A DNA stretch of 64,000 nucleotides from Alloprevotella tannerae ATCC 51259 (GTDB lineage Bacteria; Bacteroidota; Bacteroidia; Bacteroidales; Bacteroidaceae): NCBI RefSeq assembly GCF_000159995.1, contig NZ_GG700643.1, forward strand, positions 737,195-801,194, read 5' to 3'. Below are positions 1 to 9,140 of this stretch, one piece after another. The first letter of the stretch is position 1. Each line of letters begins with the position of its first letter. Made by a program: the position numbers and the translations under genes. The notes beneath the pieces are model-generated. The model saw nothing but the letters and a program-made list of their open reading frames with translations. It was not told the DNA's origin and did not search any database.

Positions 1-298
<298 letters not shown>

Positions 299-410
299 TC
301 CGATCGGTTGATATAGGAATATGCTTCAGTATTTCTTTGTTTTGATACCTGATCTATCCAAGTAATTAGAATTTTGTTTGTTGTCGTACGCTTGAATATG
401 TCTGAATTAT

Positions 411-522
411 TCAGGTGGCCAAAGCGACGGTGTTCCACCTCTTCCCATCCCGAACAGAGAAGTTAAGCCCGTCTACGCCGATGGTACTGCCGATTAGGTG
501 GGAGAGTAGGTAGCTGCCTATT
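411..522 (+). rRNA. rrf: 5S ribosomal RNA
   Basis: Contains the universally conserved 5S segments CCCATCCCGAACAGAGAAG and GTTAAGCCC followed by GCCGATGGTACTGC. The ends (TCAGGTGGC at the 5' side, GTAGCTGCCTA at the 3' side) pair to form helix I. It is the last gene of the rRNA operon and a strong terminator follows directly. Confidence 0.95.
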
Positions 523-527
523 TTATT

Positions 528-575
528 AAGATCCGTTTCCAGATCGATATGACTTGGAGACGGATCTTTTTTTGT
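528..575 (+). terminator. Rho-independent terminator of the rRNA operon
   Basis: A 13-bp stem (AAGATCCGTTTCC against GGAGACGGATCTT, one wobble pair) with a 15-nt loop is followed by a run of T. It lies just after 5S. Confidence 0.9.
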
Positions 576-1091
576 ATACTTACCCGTATGCTTGTTTTAT
601 TGTCTTATCCATTCCGCCTGCGTTTGCGCTCCTTTCGGTTGTCGGCTACGCACCCTGTGCCGCAGATTAGCTTTGCTCCCTTTTTATAGTATTAGTTCTA
701 ATTGTGCTTCTTCCTTTTTGTACTATCGCCTATAGCGGCTTTGGTTAGCCTCATTCAAGTGAAGTGAATATCAACGGATGCCCATTCGGGAAGATGGTTT
801 TCTTAAACCTTCCGCCTTTATTTTGTACGAAGTCTATTCCACTTAATCAAGCTTATGCCCTGGTTTGCGAGCCATATGAAACGGTTCTTAGCGAATGATA
901 GTTGTATGATGAAATACCATATTGGTCTTCTCTGAATTGGCAGTCCTCATTTTAGATCTTCCGTATTGATTTTCCATTCCTTGTATATGCCACGAGGTGG
1001 CGTAAAACACGGCTTTCTTGTTACAAGATGGGACGGAAAGTCTGCAGGGCAAGCTCTTTGGGGGATTTAGGCGGGAAATGAGGGTTTCCTC

Positions 1092-1179
1092 TTACGATGG
1101 TAGATTTTTTCTTTTATGAGCGTTCGGATTTCCTCTCGTGAAGGTAGACGCTTTTCTCACGAGAAAAGATATGCGTGGT
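1092..1179. repeat. 22-bp-period array, family 1, degenerate copy
   Basis: Four imperfect units start at 1092, 1114, 1136 and 1158, exactly 22 bp apart. Each unit opens with a TCACGA/TCGTGA-like hexamer (TTACGA, TTATGA, TCGTGA, then CACGAG) and continues with a GGTAGA-type core and a T-rich end. The better preserved members of the same family lie at 11114, 27593 and 43581. Confidence 0.65.
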
Positions 1180-1575
1180 AGGAGTTTGTGTGTGCGGAAT
1201 AGCGTCCGGTCAAGATCTTTTAGGGAAAATGCGAGCGTGTTTTCCCTATTTCCTTTTCTTTTAATGCGTTCTTGCCAGTTTGCGTTGGTCAGTTTGGTTA
1301 TGTCGTATATATTTAATGTGCTTATTTTGCGTCAGTCGTGCGGATTATTCTATTTTCGTGGCTCTCAACTTGTTTTATAAGATATAAATATGCGTTGTGC
1401 TGTTTTCTGTTTGTGTACCAATTGTTAGGTAGGTTAGTTGGTAATCAGAAGAATTGACCAATATTTTTGACGGAAAGAAAAGAAGGCGAGTTGGAAAAGC
1501 ATCTTTGTTGATAAAAAATAGGGAGCTACTCAATATTTTCCTAAGTGTGCAATGTGGAATCTCACATCTTTTACT

Positions 1576-1583
1576 TATCTTCG
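1576..1583 (+). promoter_or_regulatory. Probable -7 box of ptb-buk
   Basis: TATCTTCG matches the Bacteroidetes TAnnTTTG box with one mismatch and lies 21 nt upstream of the ptb ATG. No clear TTTG -33 element was found. Confidence 0.45.
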
Positions 1584-1604
1584 CCCTCAAATTCTAAAAC
1601 TGTT

Positions 1605-2513
1605 ATGGAAAGCATACATAATTTTGCGGGATTAGTATCTCGTCTCTCTCAACATGGGCAACGCAAACGCGTGGCCGTAGTCTGTGCTTCAGATGAAGCA
1701 ACGTTAAGTGCCGTAGCGCGTGCGCTCAAAGAAGGCTTTGTAGAAGTAATTTTCGTGGGCTGCCGCGCAGAAGTGGAAGCTTGTGCTGATCTACAGTCGT
1801 TAAACGATCATTTCTCCATTATTGATGCGACGGATAAGCAGGACGCAGCGGAAAAGGCTGTGGCTCTGGCGCGCGAAGGTAAGGTAGACTTGCTGATGAA
1901 AGGCTTGATCAATACGGATATTTTGCTCCGCGCCGTGTTGAATAAAGAGCACGGTATTCTGCCGAAAGGCCGTGTGCTGACGCACGTGACAGCTACGGAG
2001 ATTCCGGGTTATCCTAAGTTGGTTTTCTTTACCGATCCGGCTGTGATTCCTTTCCCTTCACAGGAGCAACGCCGCGAGCAGATTCGCTACGTAGTGCGTA
2101 TGTGCCACGCATTAGGCATCGAGACGCCGCGCGTTTCTTTGATCCACTGCTCTGAAGAGGTGAATGCAAAATATTTCCCCTATACAGTGGCTTACGGCGA
2201 TTTGATTCGCGAGGCCAAAGACGGCGAGTTTGGCGATTGCGTACTTGACGGCCCGCTCGATGTAAAGACCTCACTCGACGCTTCTTCATTGGAGACGAAA
2301 GGCATACAGTCGCCCATCGCAGGGCAGGCAGATGCTTTGATCTTCCCCGACATTGAAGCCGGCAACACGTTCTATAAGACGCTTACGCTTTTCTGCAAAG
2401 CGAAGGTGGCTACTGCACTTCAGGGAACGGATGTGCCTGTTGTGGTGACTTCGCGCAGCGACAACGAAGATACAAAATATTATAGCCTCGCTTTGGCTGC
2501 TACTACTATCTGA
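1605..2513 (+). CDS. ptb: Phosphate acyl(butyryl)transferase
   Basis: A 302-residue phosphate acetyl/butyryltransferase family protein. It moves an acyl group from CoA to phosphate, giving butyryl phosphate (or a branched-chain acyl phosphate) for the kinase encoded next. The family pattern is seen in the N-terminal KRVAVVCASDEATL segment, in DLLMKGLINTDILLRAVL, and in the C-terminal SPIAGQADALIFPDIEAGN and VVVTSRSDNEDTKYYSLAL motifs. I place the start at ATG 1605 (MESIHNF); an in-frame upstream frame from 1545 would overlap the promoter. Only 7 nt separate it from buk, so the two are surely one transcript. Whether the true substrate is butyrate, isobutyrate or 2-methylbutyrate cannot be told from sequence. 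Confidence 0.9.
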   Translation: MESIHNFAGLVSRLSQHGQRKRVAVVCASDEATLSAVARALKEGFVEVIFVGCRAEVEACADLQSLNDHFSIIDATDKQDAAEKAVALAREGKVDLLMKGLINTDILLRAVLNKEHGILPKGRVLTHVTATEIPGYPKLVFFTDPAVIPFPSQEQRREQIRYVVRMCHALGIETPRVSLIHCSEEVNAKYFPYTVAYGDLIREAKDGEFGDCVLDGPLDVKTSLDASSLETKGIQSPIAGQADALIFPDIEAGNTFYKTLTLFCKAKVATALQGTDVPVVVTSRSDNEDTKYYSLALAATTI

Positions 2514-2520
2514 TAATATT

Positions 2521-3585
2521 ATGAAGAGAATCTTAGCTATCAACCCCGGGTCTACTTCAACTAAGATCGCGGTTTATAACGACGAGAAAGCGGTTCTTGT
2601 AAAGAAGATTATGCACACTCGCGAGGAGTTGGCGCCTTTCAAGGACTTTATGGAGCAGTTTGAGTTTCGCAAGCAAGTTGTATTGAAAACGCTTGAGGAA
2701 GAAAACATACCTTTCGAATTTGATGCTATCGTGGGCCGTGGTGGCTTGGGTAAGCCTATCGAAGCCGGTGTTTACGAGGTGAATCAGTTGATGCTCGATG
2801 ATGTGGCTAAGGCTGTGCGCCGCCACGCGTGCAACTTAGGTTGCTCATTGGCGCTGACTATATCTAAAGAGTTTCCCGGCTGCCGTGCGTTTATCGCTGA
2901 CCCGGGCGACGTAGATGAACTTGACGACATAGCGCGCATCGGTGGCTTGCCTGAGATGCCGCACGAGCCTATTTGGCACGCTTTGAACCAACGCGCAGTG
3001 GCTCGCCGCTTTGCCAAGGAGCACAATACGCGCTACGAAGATTTGGATCTCGTTTGCTGCCATATGGGTGGTGGTATTTCATTGGCCGCACACCGGCACG
3101 GACGCGCCGTAGATGCGAATAATGCGCTCGATGGCGATGGACCGTTTACGCCCGAACGTACCGGAACGCTTCCTGCAGGCGACCTTGTGCACCTTTGCTT
3201 CAGTGGCAAATATACGCAAAACGAGGTGATGAACATCATTAAGAGTCACGGCGGTTTGGCTGCTCACCTTGGTACGAATGATATGATGGAGGTGGAGCGC
3301 CGCATGACTGAAGGCGATGAGAAATTTAAGCTCTACATCGATGCTTTGGCTTACCAGATCTCTAAGGGCATCGGCGGTTTGTCGACTTTCTTCTGCGGAA
3401 AGGTGGATGCCATCATTCTTACCGGCGGTATTGCTTATTTCCGTTATTTGGTTGAAGAAATTAAGCGTCGCGTAGGATTTATTGCTCCCGTTTATGTTTA
3501 TCCCGGTGAGGATGAAATGGAAGCTTTGGCCTTAAATGCCTTGGCCGTATTGACCGGTCGTCGCGAAGTAAAAGAATACGTATAA
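2521..3585 (+). CDS. buk: Butyrate kinase
   Basis: A 354-residue acetokinase-family (ASKHA fold) enzyme that makes ATP and carboxylate from acyl phosphate. The N-terminal phosphate-binding loop ILAINPGSTSTKIAVY, the central VCCHMGGGISLAAHRHGR segment and the C-terminal IILTGGIAYF segment are all present. The GDGPFTPERTGTLPAGDL stretch and the length are typical of butyrate rather than acetate kinase. It is the distal gene of the ptb-buk pair and is followed at 3651 by a strong terminator. Together the pair gives substrate-level phosphorylation, probably from amino-acid-derived acyl-CoAs; that physiological role is inferred. Confidence 0.93.
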   Translation: MKRILAINPGSTSTKIAVYNDEKAVLVKKIMHTREELAPFKDFMEQFEFRKQVVLKTLEEENIPFEFDAIVGRGGLGKPIEAGVYEVNQLMLDDVAKAVRRHACNLGCSLALTISKEFPGCRAFIADPGDVDELDDIARIGGLPEMPHEPIWHALNQRAVARRFAKEHNTRYEDLDLVCCHMGGGISLAAHRHGRAVDANNALDGDGPFTPERTGTLPAGDLVHLCFSGKYTQNEVMNIIKSHGGLAAHLGTNDMMEVERRMTEGDEKFKLYIDALAYQISKGIGGLSTFFCGKVDAIILTGGIAYFRYLVEEIKRRVGFIAPVYVYPGEDEMEALALNALAVLTGRREVKEYV

Positions 3586-3650
3586 GCACCTATGGTGCAG
3601 AACTCCCTGTGCGACCAACTTATCCTGTTTGGTCAGCAGGAAGATAAGCT

Positions 3651-3687
3651 AAGCGCCGCGCCCGAAAGGGTGTGGCGCTTTTTTTGT
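3651..3687 (+). terminator. Rho-independent terminator after buk
   Basis: AAGCGCCGCGCCC, a GAAA loop and GGGTGTGGCGCTT form a 13-bp GC-rich stem followed by seven T residues. Confidence 0.92.
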
Positions 3688-4440
3688 GTTTACGCTTGTG
3701 CCGATTCATCTGCGCGTCAGGCGCGCATCGTTTTAAGTTTTGGCTGCCGATCAGTTTTAACAGACTTGAAATTCAGTACGTTTCATAGTTTTGCTTGCCA
3801 CATTGTTTTCTTGCAACTCCTTTTTCTTGCGCTTTTTTCTATGGTATTTGGTCTCAATCTTGTTCTCTTTTGTCGCCGCGCCTAAGCTAAAGGCGTCAAG
3901 ATGCTTCAAATACAGACAGAAAAGGCATTGAAGTAGGCCAAAATAACTACTGATTATCAGACATATATAGAGCTTAAAAACTTTCCTATAAGAGACGAAA
4001 AATTGTCTTATAAGACAATTTTTTCGATCATAGGAGACAATTTTTCCGATCACCTATGAAAGTTTTTCGAGTCACCTATGAAAGTTTCAGCACTTCCTTA
4101 AGCTCTTTTTTCGAGACTGCGCACAGGCGGAATAAAAGGCTGCAAACTGCTTGGCTCAAATAGCTGAAGGTTGTTCCGAAAACCTTCTATGATCGCTATT
4201 GCCTGCTTGTCGAAGGGACCTATGCGATAATGAGCCGCCCAAGAAACTTCTTCGACACGCCGCCCATAAGTGCCGTGGATGATCTATGCGCTTTTTTTGC
4301 CTCCGGCTATGCAACAGATTATAAACACACGAACACGGCGTTTCGTAACTCGGGGCGATGAGAACCCTCTATTCGCGTCCGGCAAATACTTTATGCTTAT
4401 AAAAAAGAGACCTATACCCTAAACAGGCGGCAGCTTTATG
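3688..4440. other. Intergenic region with 22-bp array
   Basis: No credible gene between buk and the ankyrin cluster. Frames here (one on each strand near 3.6-4.05 kb) lack recognisable domains and overlap the terminator. The stretch holds the family 4 array at 3986-4095. Confidence 0.55.
3986..4095. repeat. 22-bp-period array, family 4
   Basis: Units start at 3986, 4008, 4030, 4052 and 4074, each 22 bp. A weaker unit may precede them from about 3964. The first three share a TATAAGAGACnAAAWTTGTC-like plan; the last two share ACCTATGAAAGTTT. Units 1 and 2 form a perfect palindrome around 4003-4020 (ATTGTCTTATAAGACAAT). Confidence 0.8.
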
Positions 4441-4448
4441 TATCTTTG
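4441..4448 (+). promoter_or_regulatory. -7 box upstream of the ankyrin cluster
   Basis: TATCTTTG is a perfect TAnnTTTG box. The first credible start codon is at 4662, so the implied 5' untranslated region is about 205 nt. That leader contains a GC-rich GGCGGGCTTTTGGCTCGCC hairpin near 4550-4570. Confidence 0.5.
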
Positions 4449-4661
4449 CAGAAAAGTGGAAGTAGACGATATGGTGATCAACCGAATTTGGAAAGATCTA
4501 CAGTTGCCGGATGGCCTTTGCAGCAAAGAAAAGTCAACGATCAAAGCGCGGCGGGCTTTTGGCTCGCCCCTAAAATTCGTAAAGGTAGCGTGCACCGCAT
4601 ACACTTCTTTCACATCAATGATCAAAGACGGGTTTCATTACGCAGAATCACTCTATTCTAT

Positions 4662-5489
4662 ATGAAACGGATTATTACTTTTACGCTTATAGCTCTATTA
4701 TTAGTAAGTTGTGACTTTATAGCTGACCGTTATAAGGTTGTTCCTGATCCTGAGGTGTATTTTCCCGATGGTCAGGAACTGAAGATGGCCACGGCCATCT
4801 ATGAAGATAAACCTCGCGCCATACGAAGTTTGATTGAGGAAGGAATCGATCTGAACCATATCAGTAAAGGCGGTATGACCTATCTTTATTATGCGATGCT
4901 GAATAAGAACTACGAGGTGATGGAACTGCTGTTGAAGCACGGGGCAGATCCTAATATTCATAGTGAGTTCTATACCAATCCTGCGTATCATAAAATAGGA
5001 TATGGCGATGATAACGGTGCTTGTTTGGCATATTGCGGCCGGCGGGCTTATGATATCAAATATATGAAGCTACTTGTAAAATATGGTGCAAATGTCAATG
5101 ATACTACTTATATAAGTCCTTTAGCCGGTTCGATAGACGACGAATTGCAAGGGAAAGAGAAAGTAGCGTTTTTGGTACAACATGGTGCTAATATAAACTT
5201 ACGTGTAGCCGGGGCAACGGTAATAAGTAGTGAGGCTAACCTGTATAATTGGGATAAGGTGCTTATCCTTTTAGACCTCGGCGCAGATCCTATGGCCGGT
5301 GATGATCCTAAGTTTAATGTGGCTACATCCGTACAACAATATTATGATGAGGGCTTTGATCCTAACAGTGAGAATGGCAAGATGGCGCAGGAGGTAAAGC
5401 GTCGGCTTGAACAGCGCGGGGTGAAGTTTCCTTATCTTCCTAAGAAGCCGGCTGCTTCGACCCCAAGCGAGGGGCAACCGAAGGAATAG
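4662..5489 (+). CDS. Ankyrin-repeat lipoprotein 1
   Basis: A 275-residue predicted lipoprotein: MKRIITFTLIALLLVSC gives a signal peptide with lipobox LVSC and Cys17. About four ankyrin-type repeats follow; the clearest are THE blocks around MELLLKHGADPNIHS, MKLLVKYGANVNDTT, FLVQHGANINL and LILLDLGADPMAGDD. The upstream in-frame extension to 4446 is rejected because it precedes the signal peptide. It is the most diverged of three tandem paralogues. Ankyrin lipoproteins of this size are known elsewhere as periplasmic immunity proteins against lipase effectors. No toxin gene is visible here, so the function is unproven. Confidence 0.85.
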   Translation: MKRIITFTLIALLLVSCDFIADRYKVVPDPEVYFPDGQELKMATAIYEDKPRAIRSLIEEGIDLNHISKGGMTYLYYAMLNKNYEVMELLLKHGADPNIHSEFYTNPAYHKIGYGDDNGACLAYCGRRAYDIKYMKLLVKYGANVNDTTYISPLAGSIDDELQGKEKVAFLVQHGANINLRVAGATVISSEANLYNWDKVLILLDLGADPMAGDDPKFNVATSVQQYYDEGFDPNSENGKMAQEVKRRLEQRGVKFPYLPKKPAASTPSEGQPKE

Positions 5490-5490
5490 T

Positions 5491-5521
5491 TTTGTGTAAA
5501 GAAAATAATTTTTTAATTTTG
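5491..5521 (+). promoter_or_regulatory. Internal promoter before ankyrin lipoprotein 2
   Basis: TTTG at 5491-5494, a 19-nt spacer and TAATTTTG at 5514-5521 give a near-perfect Bacteroidetes promoter. Initiation would fall within a few bases of the ATG at 5528, implying a nearly leaderless mRNA. Confidence 0.65.
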
Positions 5522-5527
5522 TAGAAA

Positions 5528-6388
5528 ATGAAGAAGTTAGTTGCTTTAGCGCTTATGTCTCTATGCTTAAGTAGTTGTAATTTGATATTCAATAGATATA
5601 AGCATTCTGCTCCCAAGCCGGAGGTTTATTTTCCTGATGGGTTGGAGCTGCAGATGGCTACTGCTATTTATAATGATAAGCCTCGCGCCATACAAAAACT
5701 GATTAAGGAAGGAGTCGACTTGAACCACGTCAGTAAAGGGGGTATGACCTACCTTTATTATGCGCTGCTGAATCACAATTACGATGTGATGGAGTTGCTG
5801 TTGAAGCACGGTGCAGATCCTAATATTCATAGTAAGTTCTATACCAATCCTGAGTATCACAAAAAAGGGTATAGCGATGATCAGACAGATGCCACTTGTC
5901 TTGAGTATGCGAGCCATAAATACTTTGATATCAAATATATGAAGCTGCTCATTAAATATGGTGCAAACGTGAATGATACTACGAGTATAGGTCCTATTTG
6001 GGGCGCTCTACGAGATAAAAACCATGGCAGAGAAAAGCTGAAATATTTAGTAGAGCAGGGCTTAAACCTCGATTATAGTCAAACGGGGACGCCTGCAATA
6101 TGTGGTCAAGCGCTTACTTACGAATGGGATATGGTGCTTTTCCTGATGGACCTTGGCGCTGACCCCTTGGCCGGTGATGATCCTGACTTTCAAGTTGCTG
6201 CATCTGTACAAGAATATTTCGATGAGGGCTTTGATATTAATAGTAAGTATGGCAAGATGGCGCTGGAAGTAAAGCATCGGCTTGAACAGCGTGGGGTGAA
6301 GTTTCCTTATCGCCCGAAGACAGAGAGCGATTCAATCAAAAGCGAGAAGCAGCCGAAGGAATCGTTCTATGTAAGGAGAAGAAAATAA
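5528..6388 (+). CDS. Ankyrin-repeat lipoprotein 2
   Basis: A 286-residue lipoprotein with signal peptide and lipobox LSSC (Cys17), then ankyrin repeats in the same register as its neighbours (MELLLKHGADPNIHS, MKLLIKYGANVNDTT, FLMDLGADPLAGDD). It is nearly identical to the next gene over most of its length, including the C-terminal VKFPYRPKTESDSIKSEK tail, which marks a recent duplication. The last ten residues (ESFYVRRRK) differ. It probably sits on the periplasmic or outer leaflet side of an envelope membrane. Role unknown; an immunity or sequestering function is possible. Confidence 0.87.
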   Translation: MKKLVALALMSLCLSSCNLIFNRYKHSAPKPEVYFPDGLELQMATAIYNDKPRAIQKLIKEGVDLNHVSKGGMTYLYYALLNHNYDVMELLLKHGADPNIHSKFYTNPEYHKKGYSDDQTDATCLEYASHKYFDIKYMKLLIKYGANVNDTTSIGPIWGALRDKNHGREKLKYLVEQGLNLDYSQTGTPAICGQALTYEWDMVLFLMDLGADPLAGDDPDFQVAASVQEYFDEGFDINSKYGKMALEVKHRLEQRGVKFPYRPKTESDSIKSEKQPKESFYVRRRK

Positions 6389-6399
6389 TGACGTAGAAA

Positions 6400-7251
6400 A
6401 TGAAGAAGTTAGTTGCTTTAGCGCTTATATCTCTATGCTTAAGTAGTTGTAATTTGATATTCAATAGATATAAGCATTCTGCTCCTGAGCCGGAGGTTTA
6501 TTTTCCTGATGGGGTGGAGCTGCAGATGGCTACTGCCATTTATAATGATAAGCCTCGCGCCATACGAAAATTGATTAAGGAAGGAATCAACTTGAACCAC
6601 GTCAGTAAAGGCGGTATGACCTTCCTTTATTATGCGCTGCTGAATCACAATTATGATGTGATGGAGCTGCTGTTGAAGCACGGTGCAGATCCTAATGTTC
6701 ATAGTGAGTTCTATACCAATCCGGAGTATCATAAAAAAGGGTATAGCGATGATCAGACTGATGCCACTTGTCTTGAGTATGCGAGCCATAAATACTTTGA
6801 TATCAAATATATGAAGCTACTCATAAAATATGGTGCAAACGTCAATGATACTACGAGTACGAACCCTATTTGGGCTACTCTGCGAGACAAACGGCAGGGT
6901 AGAGAGAAAATAAAATATTTAGTAGAGCAGGGCTTAAACCTCAATAATAGTCAAACGGGGACGCCTGCAATATGTGGTCAAGCGCTAATTTACAAATGGG
7001 GTATGGTGCTTTTCCTGATGGACCTTGGCGCAGACCCCTTGGCCGGTGATGATCCTAAGTTTCACGTTGCTGCATCCGTACAAAGATATTTCGATAAGGG
7101 CTTTGATGTTAATAGTGAGCATGGCAAGATGGCGCTGGAAGTAAAGCGTCGGCTTGAACAGCGTGGGGTGAAGTTTCCTTATCGCCCGAAGACAGAGAGC
7201 GATTCAATCAAAAGCGAGAAGCAACAACCGAAGAGTAAAAGGTTTTTATGA
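6400..7251 (+). CDS. Ankyrin-repeat lipoprotein 3
   Basis: A 283-residue paralogue of the preceding gene, only 11 nt downstream. Signal peptide and lipobox LSSC are the same, as are the ankyrin blocks and the C-terminal VKFPYRPKTESDSIKSEK stretch. Differences cluster in the middle repeat (TTSTNPIWATLRDKRQGREK against TTSIGPIWGALRDKNHGREK), consistent with diversification of a binding surface. It ends 4 nt before a possible TTG start of the next reading frame. Confidence 0.87.
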   Translation: MKKLVALALISLCLSSCNLIFNRYKHSAPEPEVYFPDGVELQMATAIYNDKPRAIRKLIKEGINLNHVSKGGMTFLYYALLNHNYDVMELLLKHGADPNVHSEFYTNPEYHKKGYSDDQTDATCLEYASHKYFDIKYMKLLIKYGANVNDTTSTNPIWATLRDKRQGREKIKYLVEQGLNLNNSQTGTPAICGQALIYKWGMVLFLMDLGADPLAGDDPKFHVAASVQRYFDKGFDVNSEHGKMALEVKRRLEQRGVKFPYRPKTESDSIKSEKQQPKSKRFL

Positions 7252-7321
7252 AGCCTTGGCGCTCATTTCCTCAAGACAATATTTGTTGCATTCCATAAAA
7301 AGACAATTCACGTTCTATCAG

Positions 7322-7762
7322 ATGAAGATTATTGTAAATCGGGGCTTTGAAAATATGCTCACAAGAGTCGTGGTATTCAAGAATGCGCGACCAATAATTA
7401 TTTGCCCCATACAGAAAGATTTTTGCGAGATGGATGCTAAAGAAGGCGATCGTATAGAGATTAAATTAAAAGCTCTTGGTATGATTTCGCAGACGCTTGC
7501 CTCTTTCACGTATCAAGAAGATAAAGATACGATATATATACAGCCCACGTTATTGTGTAAACGGTGGGAGGTGGCAAGCTATCGCGTATTACCTTATTTT
7601 AGTTTGTTGTTTGTTGTTCTTCAAGCCGTGATAAAGTCTGTCGCCTACGGATGGTTCTGCGCTGGTATTCTCGTTTTGACCGCTTTGTCCTTGATGGGCC
7701 TTGAGGTGTGTAAGTCTATTCCTTCCATGCGGAGCAGATTGTTCACGTTGGCTTATTTGTAG
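7322..7762 (+). CDS. Small membrane protein of unknown function
   Basis: A 146-residue protein if read from ATG 7322 (MKIIVNRGFEN); an alternative TTG start at 7256 adds 22 residues. The N-terminal half is soluble and beta-rich (RVVVFKNARPIIICPI, GDRIEIKLKAL, DTIYIQPTLLC). Two hydrophobic segments follow (YFSLLFVVLQAVIKSVAYGW and FCAGILVLTALSLMGLEV). I recognise no family. It lies directly after the ankyrin lipoproteins in the same direction and may be co-transcribed with the third one. Confidence 0.6.
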   Translation: MKIIVNRGFENMLTRVVVFKNARPIIICPIQKDFCEMDAKEGDRIEIKLKALGMISQTLASFTYQEDKDTIYIQPTLLCKRWEVASYRVLPYFSLLFVVLQAVIKSVAYGWFCAGILVLTALSLMGLEVCKSIPSMRSRLFTLAYL

Positions 7763-7965
7763 GCCACAGCTTGTCTTTACGTGCTTTATAGATCGGCTTG
7801 CTTGCTCGCGCCGAACGCATAAGTAATTGTTTTCAGCGCAAATCCGTCTGCAATTCATTGGCATTCGTTAAATTTGCACTTTCAGAGAGGAAGTCGGCGC
7901 AAAGTCAAGATGCAGTAGATCTGCCAACGCCCCTCCTTCCTTCCAAGTGCAGGCGAGAAGAAAGC

Positions 7966-9087
7966 ATGAAATATGACGACGTAATCGGGCAAGCAGCGAT
8001 TAAAGCGCGTCTTCGGCGGCAAGTCGTCGAAGGTCGCGTGCCGCATGCGCAGTTGTTTTGCGGCCCCACAGGTGTCGGCAAGCTCCCGATGGCTTTGGCT
8101 TTAGCTTCGTCTCTGCTCTGCACGAACAGGACGCCCGAGGGCGATCCCTGCGGCTGTTGTGCGGGCTGCAAGATGGTTGCACGCTACGCCCATCCCGACT
8201 TGCATTTCATTTTCCCCACGATACGAAAAGGCAGTACAAGTTCGAGCGATACCTATCTCGAAGCGTGGCGCGAGCGCCTCTTGACTTCCCCCTACTTCGA
8301 CAACCAAGATTGGTTGGCAGCGCTGCAAGTGGAGAATCAGCAACCCACTTTTTACGTAGCCGATAGCAATGCCGTCATAGAAAAGCTGAGTCTTGTGGCC
8401 AATCAGGGCGGTTATAAAGTGATGATCGTTTGGCAGGCCGATAAGATGTCGGTAGAAGTGCAAAACAAACTGCTGAAAATCCTCGAAGAACCGCCGCAAC
8501 TGACGGTCTTTATCTTGCTGACCGACGCGCCCGAGCGCTTGTTGCCGACGATCGCCAGTCGCGTGCAGCGCATCGACTTCCCATTGCTGCCCGAGCGCCT
8601 CTTGCAAGAAGAGCTTAGTACGCGTAATCACATTGATCCCACCGCCGCTCGCGACATCGCCCATATCAGCAATGGCAGTTACGTACAAGCTTTGCGCCAC
8701 ATCGGGGTGGATGAAGAGGGCGAAATGTTGCTCGAAAATTTCAAAACCCTAATGCGACTCTGCTATATGCGCAAGGTAAAAGATTTGCGCGATTGGTCAG
8801 ACGTCGCAGCCGGTTGGGGGCGCGAGCGCCAAAAGCGTTTTCTCGATTATGCGCTCAAGCTGGTGCGGGAAAACTTCATTTATAATTTCCGCCAAGCCTC
8901 GCTCAATTATGAGACCGCCGCAGAAGCCGAATTCTCCGTCAACTTTGCCCGCTTCATCAACGAACGTAACATCGAAGACATGTTAACCCTCTTCACCGAA
9001 GCCCGCAGAGACATTGCCGCCAACGTCAACGCCAGAATGGTTTTCTTTGATACCGCCTTGCGTTTGATCGTATTACTCATTCGATAG
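7966..9087 (+). CDS. holB: DNA polymerase III delta' subunit (clamp-loader)
   Basis: A 373-residue AAA+ clamp-loader subunit. It begins MKYDDVIGQAAIKARL, has a P-loop-like GPTGVGK at about residue 31, a four-Cys zinc module (Cys in LLC, then DPCGCCAGC), the QADKMSVEVQNKLLKILEEPP box and the SRVQRIDF sensor/arginine-finger region. The P-loop Lys is followed by Leu-Pro rather than Thr/Ser, as expected of a delta' that does not hydrolyse ATP. The in-frame extension back to 7798 is rejected because the homologous N-terminus starts at MKYDDVIGQ. It heads a probable operon with ricT and gldH. Confidence 0.9.
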   Translation: MKYDDVIGQAAIKARLRRQVVEGRVPHAQLFCGPTGVGKLPMALALASSLLCTNRTPEGDPCGCCAGCKMVARYAHPDLHFIFPTIRKGSTSSSDTYLEAWRERLLTSPYFDNQDWLAALQVENQQPTFYVADSNAVIEKLSLVANQGGYKVMIVWQADKMSVEVQNKLLKILEEPPQLTVFILLTDAPERLLPTIASRVQRIDFPLLPERLLQEELSTRNHIDPTAARDIAHISNGSYVQALRHIGVDEEGEMLLENFKTLMRLCYMRKVKDLRDWSDVAAGWGRERQKRFLDYALKLVRENFIYNFRQASLNYETAAEAEFSVNFARFINERNIEDMLTLFTEARRDIAANVNARMVFFDTALRLIVLLIR

Positions 9088-9140
9088 CTAAGGAGCGCGC
9101 CCACGCCCTCCCGATACAATATATATATAGACAGAAAATA

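Larger units (their letters stand above)
576..1604. other. Long intergenic region, rRNA operon to ptb
   Basis: About 1 kb with no convincing gene. Short open frames here have no recognisable domain and poor coding character. It holds a degenerate 22-bp-period array (1092-1179) and, at its right end, the ptb promoter. Nothing else was recognised. Confidence 0.6.

Noticed and set aside
3592-3885. A 97-codon frame after buk
   Set aside because: It runs through the strong buk terminator and has a Cys/Phe-rich composition unlike a protein.
4446-4661. N-terminal extension of ankyrin lipoprotein 1
   Set aside because: It would place 72 residues before a clear signal peptide with lipobox.
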